Below are positions 6,227 to 11,175 of a DNA stretch of 11,175 nucleotides, in pieces. The stretch's first letter is position 1. Every line of letters starts with the position of its first letter. The position numbers were made by a program, and so were the translations under genes. Source of the stretch: Candidatus Pacearchaeota archaeon (GTDB lineage: Archaea > Nanobdellota > Nanobdellia > Pacearchaeales > GW2011-AR1); the NCBI GenBank assembly GCA_017609795.1, contig JAFCDH010000035.1, positions 1 through 11,175 on the forward strand, written 5' to 3'. The notes under the pieces are model-generated. The model did no database searches and was not told where the DNA came from. It was given only the letters and a program-made list of their open reading frames with translations.

Positions 6227-7267
6227 TTAATATATTACTTTGTATCCCCTACTAATTGCATCATCTTTTATATGATTCATAATTTTAGGGAAATCTGTTT
6301 TAGGAATAATCTTTTCTGATTGTTTAGCAATTCTTAAAATTTCATTTCCTTGTTTTCCTTTTGGAGTAATAGAGATTTCAACTTCAAATCCATATTTATT
6401 TGTTTGATTAAAATTAGGAACAGGACATGCCCAGATTTTAACTCCTTTACATTTAGAGGTTGGAGGAACAGGAGGAGTAACAAATCCATCATCATAACCT
6501 AAATCTAATGTTCTAATATTCATTTTACTTTTAAATCCTTTTCCATTAAACCAGTCACCTTTTATATTTTTTATTGATTGTTTTGTAACTTTTAATGGTT
6601 GAACATCTAGTCTATTATATTCTTTATTTAAAATACTTTGAAGGGCTTTTTGAAATTTGCCTCCTTTTTGAAGAGCTAAACCTCCTACATAACATCCAAA
6701 AGTATCTGAAAATCTATCTTCCCATGAAAAAGCAGAATTAAATTCAGGGATAAATGAGTAAGTTGAATAACCCAAATAAGTTAGTGTTTCATGCCAAATT
6801 GACATTGTATAAGCTAAATTTTGTCCTATTTCAATAGAAGTATTTTTTACTATTTCTTCTCTTTTGTTTTCATTTAAATTTTTCCAATTACTAGGATAAA
6901 TAAGACTAATATTATATTCTCCAGGTTCTCTTCCTTTAAATGAAAATTTATTGTTTTTATTTTTTAAATTAGTAGATGATTTTTTTGCAAAATATTCTGT
7001 CCATTCTGCATATTTTCTTACATGTGCTTGATCAATATTCCCTGCCTTGCATGTATATGCAATTCCTCGTTGTTTTTTAGCTGCATTTTCTCCTAAATAA
7101 GAAGTTATTATTGTTTGATTTGGTGCACATCCAAGTCTTCCTCCAGGTCCAGGTAAATTAATTCCACATCCAGAAATTCCTAATAATCCAGAAAGCCCAA
7201 GAACTCCAGATTTTAAAAGCTCTCTTCTATTAATATATTTTAATTTATTAATTCTCTTTTCTAACAT
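6227..7267 (-). CDS. DUF4056-type predicted Tat lipoprotein, copy 2 (346 aa, W-H-E retained)
   Basis: The start at 7267 gives MLEKRINK, like its paralogue, and lies 29 nt after a TATA box; an in-frame ATG at 7303 is upstream of that box and is rejected. Residues 12-34 carry N-R-R-E-L-L-K and a hydrophobic run ending I-S-G-C34, a good lipobox, so a Tat-exported lipoprotein is likely. The core fits DUF4056 best of the three: YTCKAGNIDQAHVRKYAEWT (71-90), IWHETLTYLGYS (157-168), SAFSWEDRFSDTFGCYVGG (178-196), then WFNG and LDLGYDDGFVTPPVP. Conserved H82, H159, E160, E183, D184 and D188 would suit a metal or hydrolase site, but no activity is established to my knowledge. It is probably the ancestral-type copy in this cluster. 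Confidence 0.83.
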   Translation of the reverse strand: MLEKRINKLKYINRRELLKSGVLGLSGLLGISGCGINLPGPGGRLGCAPNQTIITSYLGENAAKKQRGIAYTCKAGNIDQAHVRKYAEWTEYFAKKSSTNLKNKNNKFSFKGREPGEYNISLIYPSNWKNLNENKREEIVKNTSIEIGQNLAYTMSIWHETLTYLGYSTYSFIPEFNSAFSWEDRFSDTFGCYVGGLALQKGGKFQKALQSILNKEYNRLDVQPLKVTKQSIKNIKGDWFNGKGFKSKMNIRTLDLGYDDGFVTPPVPPTSKCKGVKIWACPVPNFNQTNKYGFEVEISITPKGKQGNEILRIAKQSEKIIPKTDFPKIMNHIKDDAISRGYKVIY

Positions 7268-7292
7268 TATTATTAAAAGACTCAAAAAACAA

Positions 7293-7300
7293 TATTTAAA
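7293..7300 (-). promoter_or_regulatory. TATA box of DUF4056 copy 2
   Basis: TTTAAATA centred 29 nt before the ATG at 7267; decides the start, since the longer ORF would begin upstream of it. Confidence 0.6.
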
Positions 7301-7334
7301 CATTATTTCAATAAAAGATAGATATACTAAAGGT

Positions 7335-7355
7335 TATTTTTATCTAATAAAAATA
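7335..7355. other. AT inverted repeat between DUF4056 copies 2 and 3
   Basis: TATTTTTAT (7335-7343) and ATAAAAATA (7347-7355) around CTA form a perfect 9-bp stem. On the minus strand it lies about 42-62 nt after the stop of copy 3 and upstream of the copy 2 promoter, so it may help end copy 3 transcripts; the stem is all A-T and weak. Confidence 0.3.
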
Positions 7356-7396
7356 GTAATATTATTTTTTCTTCTTCTTTTTAAATCTATTATCAT

Positions 7397-8392
7397 TCAT
7401 ATATCTCTATTAGGTATTATCTCATTTTGTCCAGTAATTCTTTTCATTCCTCTTCCACCTTTAGAATTTCCAGTTATTTTAACATCTATTTTAAATCCAT
7501 ATTTTTTTGCAACATCAAGATTAGGAGCAGGAACTAAAAAAGGATTAACATTCCCGCATTTAGATAATTTAGGAATGCACGGACTAACAAATCCGTCATC
7601 ATTTCCAAAATCAAAATTTCTCATCCACATCTGCCCACCCCAAAAAGAACCTTTTGCACTATACCATTCTCCTGCAACAGATTTTGCTGCAGCTTTTGAA
7701 TCACTTGCAGATAAAATATTTAACTCCCTAAATTTTCCTGCAAGAAAATGACTTATATTTTTATTAAATGTAGAATGTTTAAAATTGGTTTCTGGTTTAA
7801 TTACAAATCCAGCAGAATCAATCCCAAAAGCATCACTATATCTATCTTCCCATGAAAATGCACTTGAATATTCTGAAACCCATGGTTGTTTTTTAAATCC
7901 AAACCATCCTGAGGTTTCATAACAAATAGAATTACAATGAGAAAAATACTGCCCTAATTTAATAGACATTTCATTAATAATTTTTTCCTTGTTATTTGCA
8001 TCAATTTTATCCCAATTTGACGGATATGTTACATAAGCCAAACAAGTAGTAGGGTTATTTCCATGAAAATTAATTAAATTCCCTCCTTTTTTTAAAACAT
8101 TATATGTTCTGCTTGCATGAAGATTTGCTTTTCTTGCAAATTTTTTTATATGGGCAATATCCATATGTCCTGTTCTACAACTATATACCATCCCACGCCA
8201 GGCATATGCTCCTCCAGGTCCTTTATAATCAGTTGCTCCTGTTGGATGAGGTGGTGAGCCGGTTCTTCTCAAAAGAATACTTGTACATCCACTTGACCCA
8301 GCCAAAATTCCACTGAGAACTGCAACACAACAGGTTTTTTTTAGACCCTTTTTAATCTTACCTTTTTTTTCTAATAATTTTTCTAATATCAT
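7397..8392 (-). CDS. DUF4056-type predicted lipoprotein, copy 3 (331 aa)
   Basis: Third paralogue and first in transcription order. The N-terminus (MILEKLLEKKGKIKKGLKK) is very basic but lacks the twin arginine; a hydrophobic run follows and ends S-S-G-C36, so it is probably an ordinary Sec lipoprotein. The core matches DUF4056: YSCRTGHMDIAH (70-81), SICYETSGWFG (155-165), SAFSWEDRYSDAFG (177-190), GEWYSAKG and NFDFGNDDGFVSPCIP. W-H-E is replaced by C157-Y158-E159, as in copy 1. The protein ends at NEIIPNRDI, about 20 residues before the ends of the paralogues, which continue with FPK-x-x-x-x-x-K; the tail seems lost. It has its own TATA box 29 nt before the ATG. Confidence 0.8.
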   Translation of the reverse strand: MILEKLLEKKGKIKKGLKKTCCVAVLSGILAGSSGCTSILLRRTGSPPHPTGATDYKGPGGAYAWRGMVYSCRTGHMDIAHIKKFARKANLHASRTYNVLKKGGNLINFHGNNPTTCLAYVTYPSNWDKIDANNKEKIINEMSIKLGQYFSHCNSICYETSGWFGFKKQPWVSEYSSAFSWEDRYSDAFGIDSAGFVIKPETNFKHSTFNKNISHFLAGKFRELNILSASDSKAAAKSVAGEWYSAKGSFWGGQMWMRNFDFGNDDGFVSPCIPKLSKCGNVNPFLVPAPNLDVAKKYGFKIDVKITGNSKGGRGMKRITGQNEIIPNRDI

Positions 8393-8417
8393 CTCTTAGT
8401 AAAAAATCCTAAAGTAA

Positions 8418-8425
8418 TATTTAAA
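8418..8425 (-). promoter_or_regulatory. TATA box of DUF4056 copy 3
   Basis: TTTAAATA in the context CTTTAAATATTACT, centred 29 nt before the ATG at 8392. Confidence 0.6.
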
Positions 8426-8468
8426 GATTATATTGATTAATTATATCTGTTTAAAAGATAAAAGAGGA

Positions 8469-8873
8469 TTATGTTTGGTCTAAATCTCCATTTTCATCTA
8501 AATAATAGCTTTCTTTTGGTTCTTCTTCTATTTCTAAACCTAAATCATCAATTAGTTCTTCTTCTATTTTGATTATTTGTCCAGTTAAATAAGAAGTATA
8601 AGAATCTTTAACTTTTCTAAATCCAAAAAATCTTCCTCCTGGTTTAGTAGTATCCATCTCCTTATTTTCAAGTTTGTCCATTAATTTAAGTGCTTTTTCT
8701 TTTTTAATTTTTACCTCTTTTGAGAGGTTAATGCCATATTTGTTAGCAATCTCTTTTAAATCTTTACCTGAAATATAAATATATAAATCTCCTTTTGCTA
8801 TTGAATCTGCTTCATTAGATAAATAATTTCCTCTAATAATATATCTACTATTTTTAGATTTATAAACTTCCAT
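8469..8873 (-). CDS. Hypothetical protein, 134 aa, acidic C-terminus
   Basis: I do not recognise a family. There is no signal peptide or membrane helix, so it is probably cytoplasmic. The first 40 residues look beta-rich (YIIRGNY, DLYIYISG); a helical, lysine-rich centre follows (KDLKEIANKYGINLSKEVKIKKEKALKLMDKLENK), then a T-K-P-G-G-R-F-F-G-F segment, and a strongly acidic end (EEELIDDLGLEIEEEPKES). The KDLKEIANKYGI stretch vaguely resembles the first helix of a helix-turn-helix, but the evidence is too thin to call it. A TATA box lies 25 nt upstream of the ATG. It is on the same strand as the island and immediately upstream of it, but copy 3 has its own promoter, so shared transcription is unproven. 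Confidence 0.75.
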   Translation of the reverse strand: MEVYKSKNSRYIIRGNYLSNEADSIAKGDLYIYISGKDLKEIANKYGINLSKEVKIKKEKALKLMDKLENKEMDTTKPGGRFFGFRKVKDSYTSYLTGQIIKIEEELIDDLGLEIEEEPKESYYLDENGDLDQT

Positions 8874-8894
8874 AAAGTATGAATTTTAGAATCC

Positions 8895-8902
8895 TTTATA
8901 AA
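8895..8902 (-). promoter_or_regulatory. TATA box of the 134-aa gene
   Basis: TTTATAAA centred 25 nt before the ATG at 8873. The octamer is palindromic, so orientation comes from the gene. Confidence 0.5.
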
Positions 8903-8979
8903 AATTGTTAGTATTGAAGATATGTTTTTATATTTACTAAACTAATAACTTATAAAATACTTATATCTTATAAGCGTAG

Positions 8980-9032
8980 AATGAGATGGAGATGATGAGA
9001 TTAAGCTACTCAGATAATAAAGCCCTGAGATT
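8980..9032 (+). ncRNA. Candidate C/D-box sRNA
   Basis: A perfect C box ATGATGA (8992-8998) is followed 26 nt later by a perfect D box CTGA (9025-9028), in a stretch without a gene. A TATA-like TTATAAAA near 8950-8957 would start transcription about 12 nt before the C box, and the next gene has its own TATA box after the D box. Against it: the internal D' (CTCA, 9009-9012) and C' (GATAATAA, 9013-9020) are degenerate, the second guide would be only 4 nt, and the terminal stem is poor. If real it would guide 2'-O-methylation of rRNA or tRNA. Confidence 0.3.
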
Positions 9033-9038
9033 TATAAG
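9031..9038 (+). promoter_or_regulatory. TATA box of the rhomboid gene
   Basis: TTTATAAG centred about 32 nt before the ATG at 9067, giving a leader of only a few bases; no ribosome binding site is visible. Confidence 0.5.
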
Positions 9039-9066
9039 GATTCCAGTTAAATAGAATATAATTAAA

Positions 9067-9690
9067 ATGCAAAAGAAAATAAAGTTTTATTCATTATGGT
9101 TTTTGTTAGTTAATATAATTGTATTTATATTACAAATAAGTTTTAGTGAATTTACAGAAAAGTTTGTGTTAAATGCTAATGCATTAAATGGAGAATATTG
9201 GAGGTTTATAACTGCAATATTTTTGCATGGAGGAACTATGCATTTGTTTTATAACTTATTTGCATTGTTCTTTTTTGGAATTGCTTTGGAAAAACTAATA
9301 GGAAGTAAAAAATTCTTGTTTGTGTTTTTTATAAGTGGAATTGTTGCAAATATTATTAGTGTTAATTTTTATCCTAGTTCTCTTGGTGCAAGTGGGGCTA
9401 TAATGGGAATTATTGGAACTTTAACAATAATAAAACCTTTAATGATGGTTTGGGCATTTGGAATGATTTTACCAATGTTTCTTGCAGCTATCTTATGGGT
9501 GGCTGGAGATATTTTTGGAATTTTTATGCCAAGTAATGTTGGGAATATTGCGCATTTATCTGGGATTGGAATTGGGTTTTTATTAGGATTAGTTTTTAGA
9601 AATTATATTAAGAAAAAAACAAGAAAAGTAAAAAAGATTATTGTTTCTGATTATTATATGACAGGATGGGAAAAAAGATATATGAAGTAA
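9067..9690 (+). CDS. Rhomboid-family intramembrane serine protease
   Basis: Cuts transmembrane segments of membrane proteins inside the bilayer. The 207-aa protein has about six hydrophobic helices. Hallmarks are WRFITAIFLHGGTMHLFYN (45-63) with the conserved His and Asn of the second helix, L-G-A-S-G-A with the catalytic Ser109, and NIAHLSGIGIGFLLG (160-174) with the catalytic His163. Serine and histidine are both kept, so it should be active. A basic tail (KKKTRKVKK) and the end TGWEKRYMK follow; a W-E-x-R-Y end is, from memory, usual in archaeal members. It is monocistronic with its own TATA box. The neighbouring island of exported proteins could include substrates, but those proteins show no C-terminal membrane helix, so no link is demonstrated. 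Confidence 0.93.
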   Translation: MQKKIKFYSLWFLLVNIIVFILQISFSEFTEKFVLNANALNGEYWRFITAIFLHGGTMHLFYNLFALFFFGIALEKLIGSKKFLFVFFISGIVANIISVNFYPSSLGASGAIMGIIGTLTIIKPLMMVWAFGMILPMFLAAILWVAGDIFGIFMPSNVGNIAHLSGIGIGFLLGLVFRNYIKKKTRKVKKIIVSDYYMTGWEKRYMK

Positions 9691-9695
9691 AAAAA
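9689..9695 (-). terminator. T-run terminator of the 184-aa gene
   Basis: Seven T residues on the minus strand, about 47 nt after the stop of the 184-aa gene; they overlap the end of the rhomboid gene. Confidence 0.3.
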
Positions 9696-9741
9696 TAAAT
9701 TTTAGTATTTTATAAGTTGTAGATAAAACAGTTATGGGTTT

Positions 9742-10296
9742 TTAGAAGAATCTTTTATATTGAGAAAATCTTCCAGTTGTTCTTTCTCTTGTGTAATCTT
9801 CATACCTTATTAAGGGATAATGATTTGTTTCAGGGTTTTTTTTAAGCCCTTCTTGTTTACATCTTTTTTCAAGTTCTTGTAATTGAGTGTAAAATTCATT
9901 TCTATCAAGTTTATCCTTAATTAATTTATATGTGTTTTGAGCTTTTTCTTTAAATCTTGGATTTAAAGAGTAATCTTCTAAATTTTGTTCTAGTTCTTTT
10001 GATTGCCTTTGTATTTGTGTTAATAAGTTTGGGGAAGGATTATCTTTGGTTTTTAAATATATTTTTAGACTCTGTTCAAGAGCTTTTAAATATGTTTCAA
10101 CATAATCTTGAGACGAGGTGTTTATAATTAATTTTCTGTATTTACTAACAGGAAAAGAAGGTCTTTTTATATGATCTTTTTGAGATGGGTTTAAGATAGA
10201 TTTTTTATCTCTTCTAAATATGTTGTTATTTTTTCTTCTGTGTTTTTTTGGCCTCTCTCTTTTTGCTATTCCAGATCTTCCTTTTGTACTTGACAT
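9742..10296 (-). CDS. Hypothetical basic, helix-rich protein, 184 aa
   Basis: I do not recognise a family. The first 50 residues are very basic and low in hydrophobics (KGRSGIAKRERPKKHRRK and onward), typical of a disordered nucleic-acid-binding tail. Residues about 60-155 are mostly helical with heptad-like spacing (YLKALEQSLKIYLK, LLTQIQRQSKELEQNLEDY, LQELEKRC), suggesting a coiled coil. No signal peptide or membrane helix. It is transcribed away from the ribbon-helix-helix gene, and their start codons lie 95 nt apart, so that regulator may control it. The start at 10296 is supported by CTTAAAAA about 26 nt upstream. It might bind DNA or RNA, but this rests on charge alone. Confidence 0.7.
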   Translation of the reverse strand: MSSTKGRSGIAKRERPKKHRRKNNNIFRRDKKSILNPSQKDHIKRPSFPVSKYRKLIINTSSQDYVETYLKALEQSLKIYLKTKDNPSPNLLTQIQRQSKELEQNLEDYSLNPRFKEKAQNTYKLIKDKLDRNEFYTQLQELEKRCKQEGLKKNPETNHYPLIRYEDYTRERTTGRFSQYKRFF

Positions 10297-10318
10297 TTGT
10301 TTTAAATGGTGTGTTTGG

Positions 10319-10326
10319 TTTTTAAG
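10319..10326 (-). promoter_or_regulatory. TATA box of the 184-aa gene
   Basis: CTTAAAAA centred about 26 nt before the ATG at 10296, weaker than the island promoters. Confidence 0.35.
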
Positions 10327-10360
10327 TATTACTATAATTTATGATATCTTTTCAGAAAGC

Positions 10361-10368
10361 TTTAAATA
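10361..10368 (+). promoter_or_regulatory. TATA box of the ribbon-helix-helix gene
   Basis: TTTAAATA centred 28 nt before the ATG at 10392. It lies inside the longer open frame that begins at 10341 and thus shows that the later ATG is the real start. Confidence 0.6.
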
Positions 10369-10391
10369 CTATAGTAACTATTCGTATACAT

Positions 10392-10568
10392 ATGGTTACT
10401 AATAAAGAAACAACTGTTAAGGTAAGTAAATGGTTAGTTGATGAGATTGATAAATTTATTAATAAGAGTATGAAAAATGCTTCTGATTTTCCTTCTAAGA
10501 GGAATTTTGTAGATAGAGCAGTTATTGGGCTTTTAGAAGAAAGAGGGATAAATTTAAATGATAAATGA
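10392..10568 (+). CDS. Ribbon-helix-helix (CopG/MetJ-like) DNA-binding protein, 58 aa
   Basis: A small transcription regulator. ETTVKVSKWLVDEIDKFI (6-23) fits the beta strand and first helix, and FPSKRNFVDRAVIGLLEE (32-49) fits the turn and second helix of the fold, which dimerises through the strands to contact DNA. The start at 10392 is chosen because the TATA box sits 28 nt upstream; an in-frame ATG at 10341 lies upstream of that box. It is followed after 13 nt by a 46-aa ORF with its own ribosome site, forming a two-gene operon. The divergent 184-aa gene shares the intergenic region and is a likely target together with its own promoter. It could also be an antitoxin; no toxin fold is visible in the partner. 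Confidence 0.82.
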   Translation: MVTNKETTVKVSKWLVDEIDKFINKSMKNASDFPSKRNFVDRAVIGLLEERGINLNDK

Positions 10569-10570
10569 AA

Positions 10571-10574
10571 GGAG
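10571..10574 (+). promoter_or_regulatory. Ribosome binding site of the 46-aa ORF
   Basis: GGAG, with a 7-nt spacer to the ATG at 10582. It begins two bases after the stop of the regulator gene and supports the small ORF as real. Confidence 0.55.
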
Positions 10575-10581
10575 AATAAAT

Positions 10582-10722
10582 ATGAATATAAATGAACAAG
10601 ATTTAATAAAAGCAAGAAATCTTTTAAAACAGTTAGAAAATGCTAAAGAATCTGTTTTTGAAAAAGCTCAAAGATTTTTTATTATTCAAGAATCTTTGTT
10701 AAGGGTTAGGGTAGGAAGGTGA
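10582..10722 (+). CDS. Small helical protein, 46 aa, second gene of the ribbon-helix-helix operon
   Basis: The product starts MNINEQDLIKARNLLKQ and ends RVRVGR. Most of it should form one amphipathic helix (LIKARNLLKQLENAKESVFEKAQRFFIIQESLL) with leucines at heptad-like spacing, followed by a short basic tail. It has a good ribosome site, lies 13 nt after the regulator gene on the same strand, and its composition is that of a protein. No family is recognised. The position suggests a partner or co-effector of the regulator, or one half of a toxin-antitoxin-like pair; neither role is shown by the sequence. Confidence 0.6.
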   Translation: MNINEQDLIKARNLLKQLENAKESVFEKAQRFFIIQESLLRVRVGR

Positions 10723-10770
10723 TGGAGTAGCTTGATTATGATTAGAAATACTAAGGAAACCGAGTGCTAT

Positions 10771-11052
10771 TTAGATATAAAGCAGAATAATCCTATAAAT
10801 AACATAAAACCAACTTATAATTCCATGTAAAATTGCCCATAAAATAGAATTATTTTGAGTGTAAGATAATATCATTGCAAGAGCAGAGCCAAATACACAA
10901 AATCCTCCTCCATTGCATTTCCATTTTTCTTTTTTGTTTTGTTTAACACATCTTCTAATAGCTTTATCAATATTATTTACCTTTATATTAATATCAAGAT
11001 CTTTTGGTTTTTGTATTTTTCTTTCTCTTTTTGCTGGTTTTCTTGTTGGCAT
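10771..11052 (-). CDS. Small membrane protein, 93 aa, basic N-terminus and two hydrophobic helices
   Basis: The first 45 residues are basic and hydrophilic (MPTRKPAKRERKIQKPKD and onward), with C35 and C46 flanking the last basic stretch. Then come GGGFCVFGSALAMILSY (48-64) and SILWAILHGIISWFYVIYRIILLYI (69-93), two membrane segments with a short Q-N-N-S turn. This pattern (glycine-rich entry, tight turn, and an aromatic-rich second helix ending in Y-x-x-Y-R) resembles small membrane proteins of unknown function that I recall from DPANN archaea and candidate-phylum bacteria. The basic end probably faces the cytoplasm. A TATA box about 27 nt upstream supports the start. It is transcribed alone and converges on the ribbon-helix-helix operon. 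Confidence 0.72.
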   Translation of the reverse strand: MPTRKPAKRERKIQKPKDLDINIKVNNIDKAIRRCVKQNKKEKWKCNGGGFCVFGSALAMILSYTQNNSILWAILHGIISWFYVIYRIILLYI

Positions 11053-11074
11053 GTTCTTAGTAAAAAAGAATAGT

Positions 11075-11082
11075 TTTTAAAA
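11075..11082 (-). promoter_or_regulatory. TATA box of the 93-aa membrane protein gene
   Basis: TTTTAAAA centred about 27 nt before the ATG at 11052. It is palindromic, so it could also serve the plus strand. Confidence 0.4.
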
Positions 11083-11145
11083 GTATGCCCCTGCCGTAAG
11101 CAGAGTAGAATTAATGGTGCTCTTTTTATTTAGTAAAATTAATAA

Positions 11146-11175
11146 GGGAGGATCTTATATAAATGTTATGATAAA
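11146..11175 (+). other. Possible upstream signals of a gene beyond the right edge
   Basis: GGGAGG (11146-11151) resembles a ribosome site and TTATATAAA (11155-11163) a TATA box. The ATG at 11163 is followed at once by TGA; an ATG at 11168 is open to the edge but only two full codons are visible, so no gene can be called. Confidence 0.2.

Noticed and set aside
7268..7303. Earlier ATG for DUF4056 copy 2, adding MFKYCFLSLLII
   Set aside because: It lies upstream of the TATA box at 7293-7300, and the paralogues start with MLEK/MILEK.
10341..10391. Earlier ATG for the ribbon-helix-helix gene
   Set aside because: The TTTAAATA box at 10361-10368 lies downstream of it, and the fold begins right after the ATG at 10392.
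10719..10770. C/D-box-like sequence (GTGATGG, TTGA, ATGATTA) overlapping the stop of the 46-aa ORF
   Set aside because: The C box has a mismatch, there is no proper D box, and the guide spacing is too short.
1..11175. CRISPR array, insertion sequence, attachment site or replication origin
   Set aside because: No regularly spaced repeats, transposase, integrase or iterated origin boxes were found; the only long repeat is the dockerin-coding segment.

Overview
The window looks like part of the genome of an AT-rich, probably host-associated or ultra-small archaeon of the DPANN type (Pacearchaeota/Woesearchaeota-like). This placement is inferred. The signs are an archaeal-style Elp3, TATA boxes of the form TTTAAATA or TTTATAAA about 25-30 nt upstream of most ATG codons (so leaderless or short-leader mRNAs), a ribbon-helix-helix regulator, a small rhomboid ending in a W-E-x-R-Y tail, and a 93-aa membrane protein of a type common in such genomes. 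No ribosomal RNA or other firm taxonomic marker is present.

Left part (1-2626): the 5' part of a radical-SAM Elp3 gene runs off the left edge on the minus strand and appears to lack the usual N-terminal extension. A 373-nt gene-free stretch follows. Then comes a tRNA-His(GTG) gene with two mismatched acceptor pairs, directly followed by a leader with two perfect 9-bp hairpins and by hisS (histidyl-tRNA synthetase). A hypothetical gene of 126 aa converges on hisS and overlaps its 3' end.

Central part (2685-8392, all minus strand): an island of predicted exported proteins. Transcription order is three paralogous DUF4056-type lipoprotein genes, each with its own TATA box, followed by a tightly packed group: a 409-aa and a 350-aa HAF-repeat protein, each with a signal peptide and a single C-terminal dockerin-type calcium loop, then a 36-aa ORF joined by an ATGA overlap. 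The two dockerin modules share 97 of 106 nucleotides. In the DUF4056 trio one copy keeps the W-H-E motif and two have C-Y-E, suggesting divergence after duplication.

Right part (8469-11175): an acidic-tailed hypothetical gene, a short possible C/D-box sRNA locus, a rhomboid-family intramembrane protease, a basic coiled protein, and a divergent two-gene unit of a 58-aa ribbon-helix-helix regulator plus a 46-aa helical protein. A 93-aa two-helix membrane protein lies near the right edge.

The most interesting content is the five-gene surface island and the unusual tRNA-His/hisS pair. A link between the rhomboid protease and the exported proteins is possible but is not shown by the sequence.
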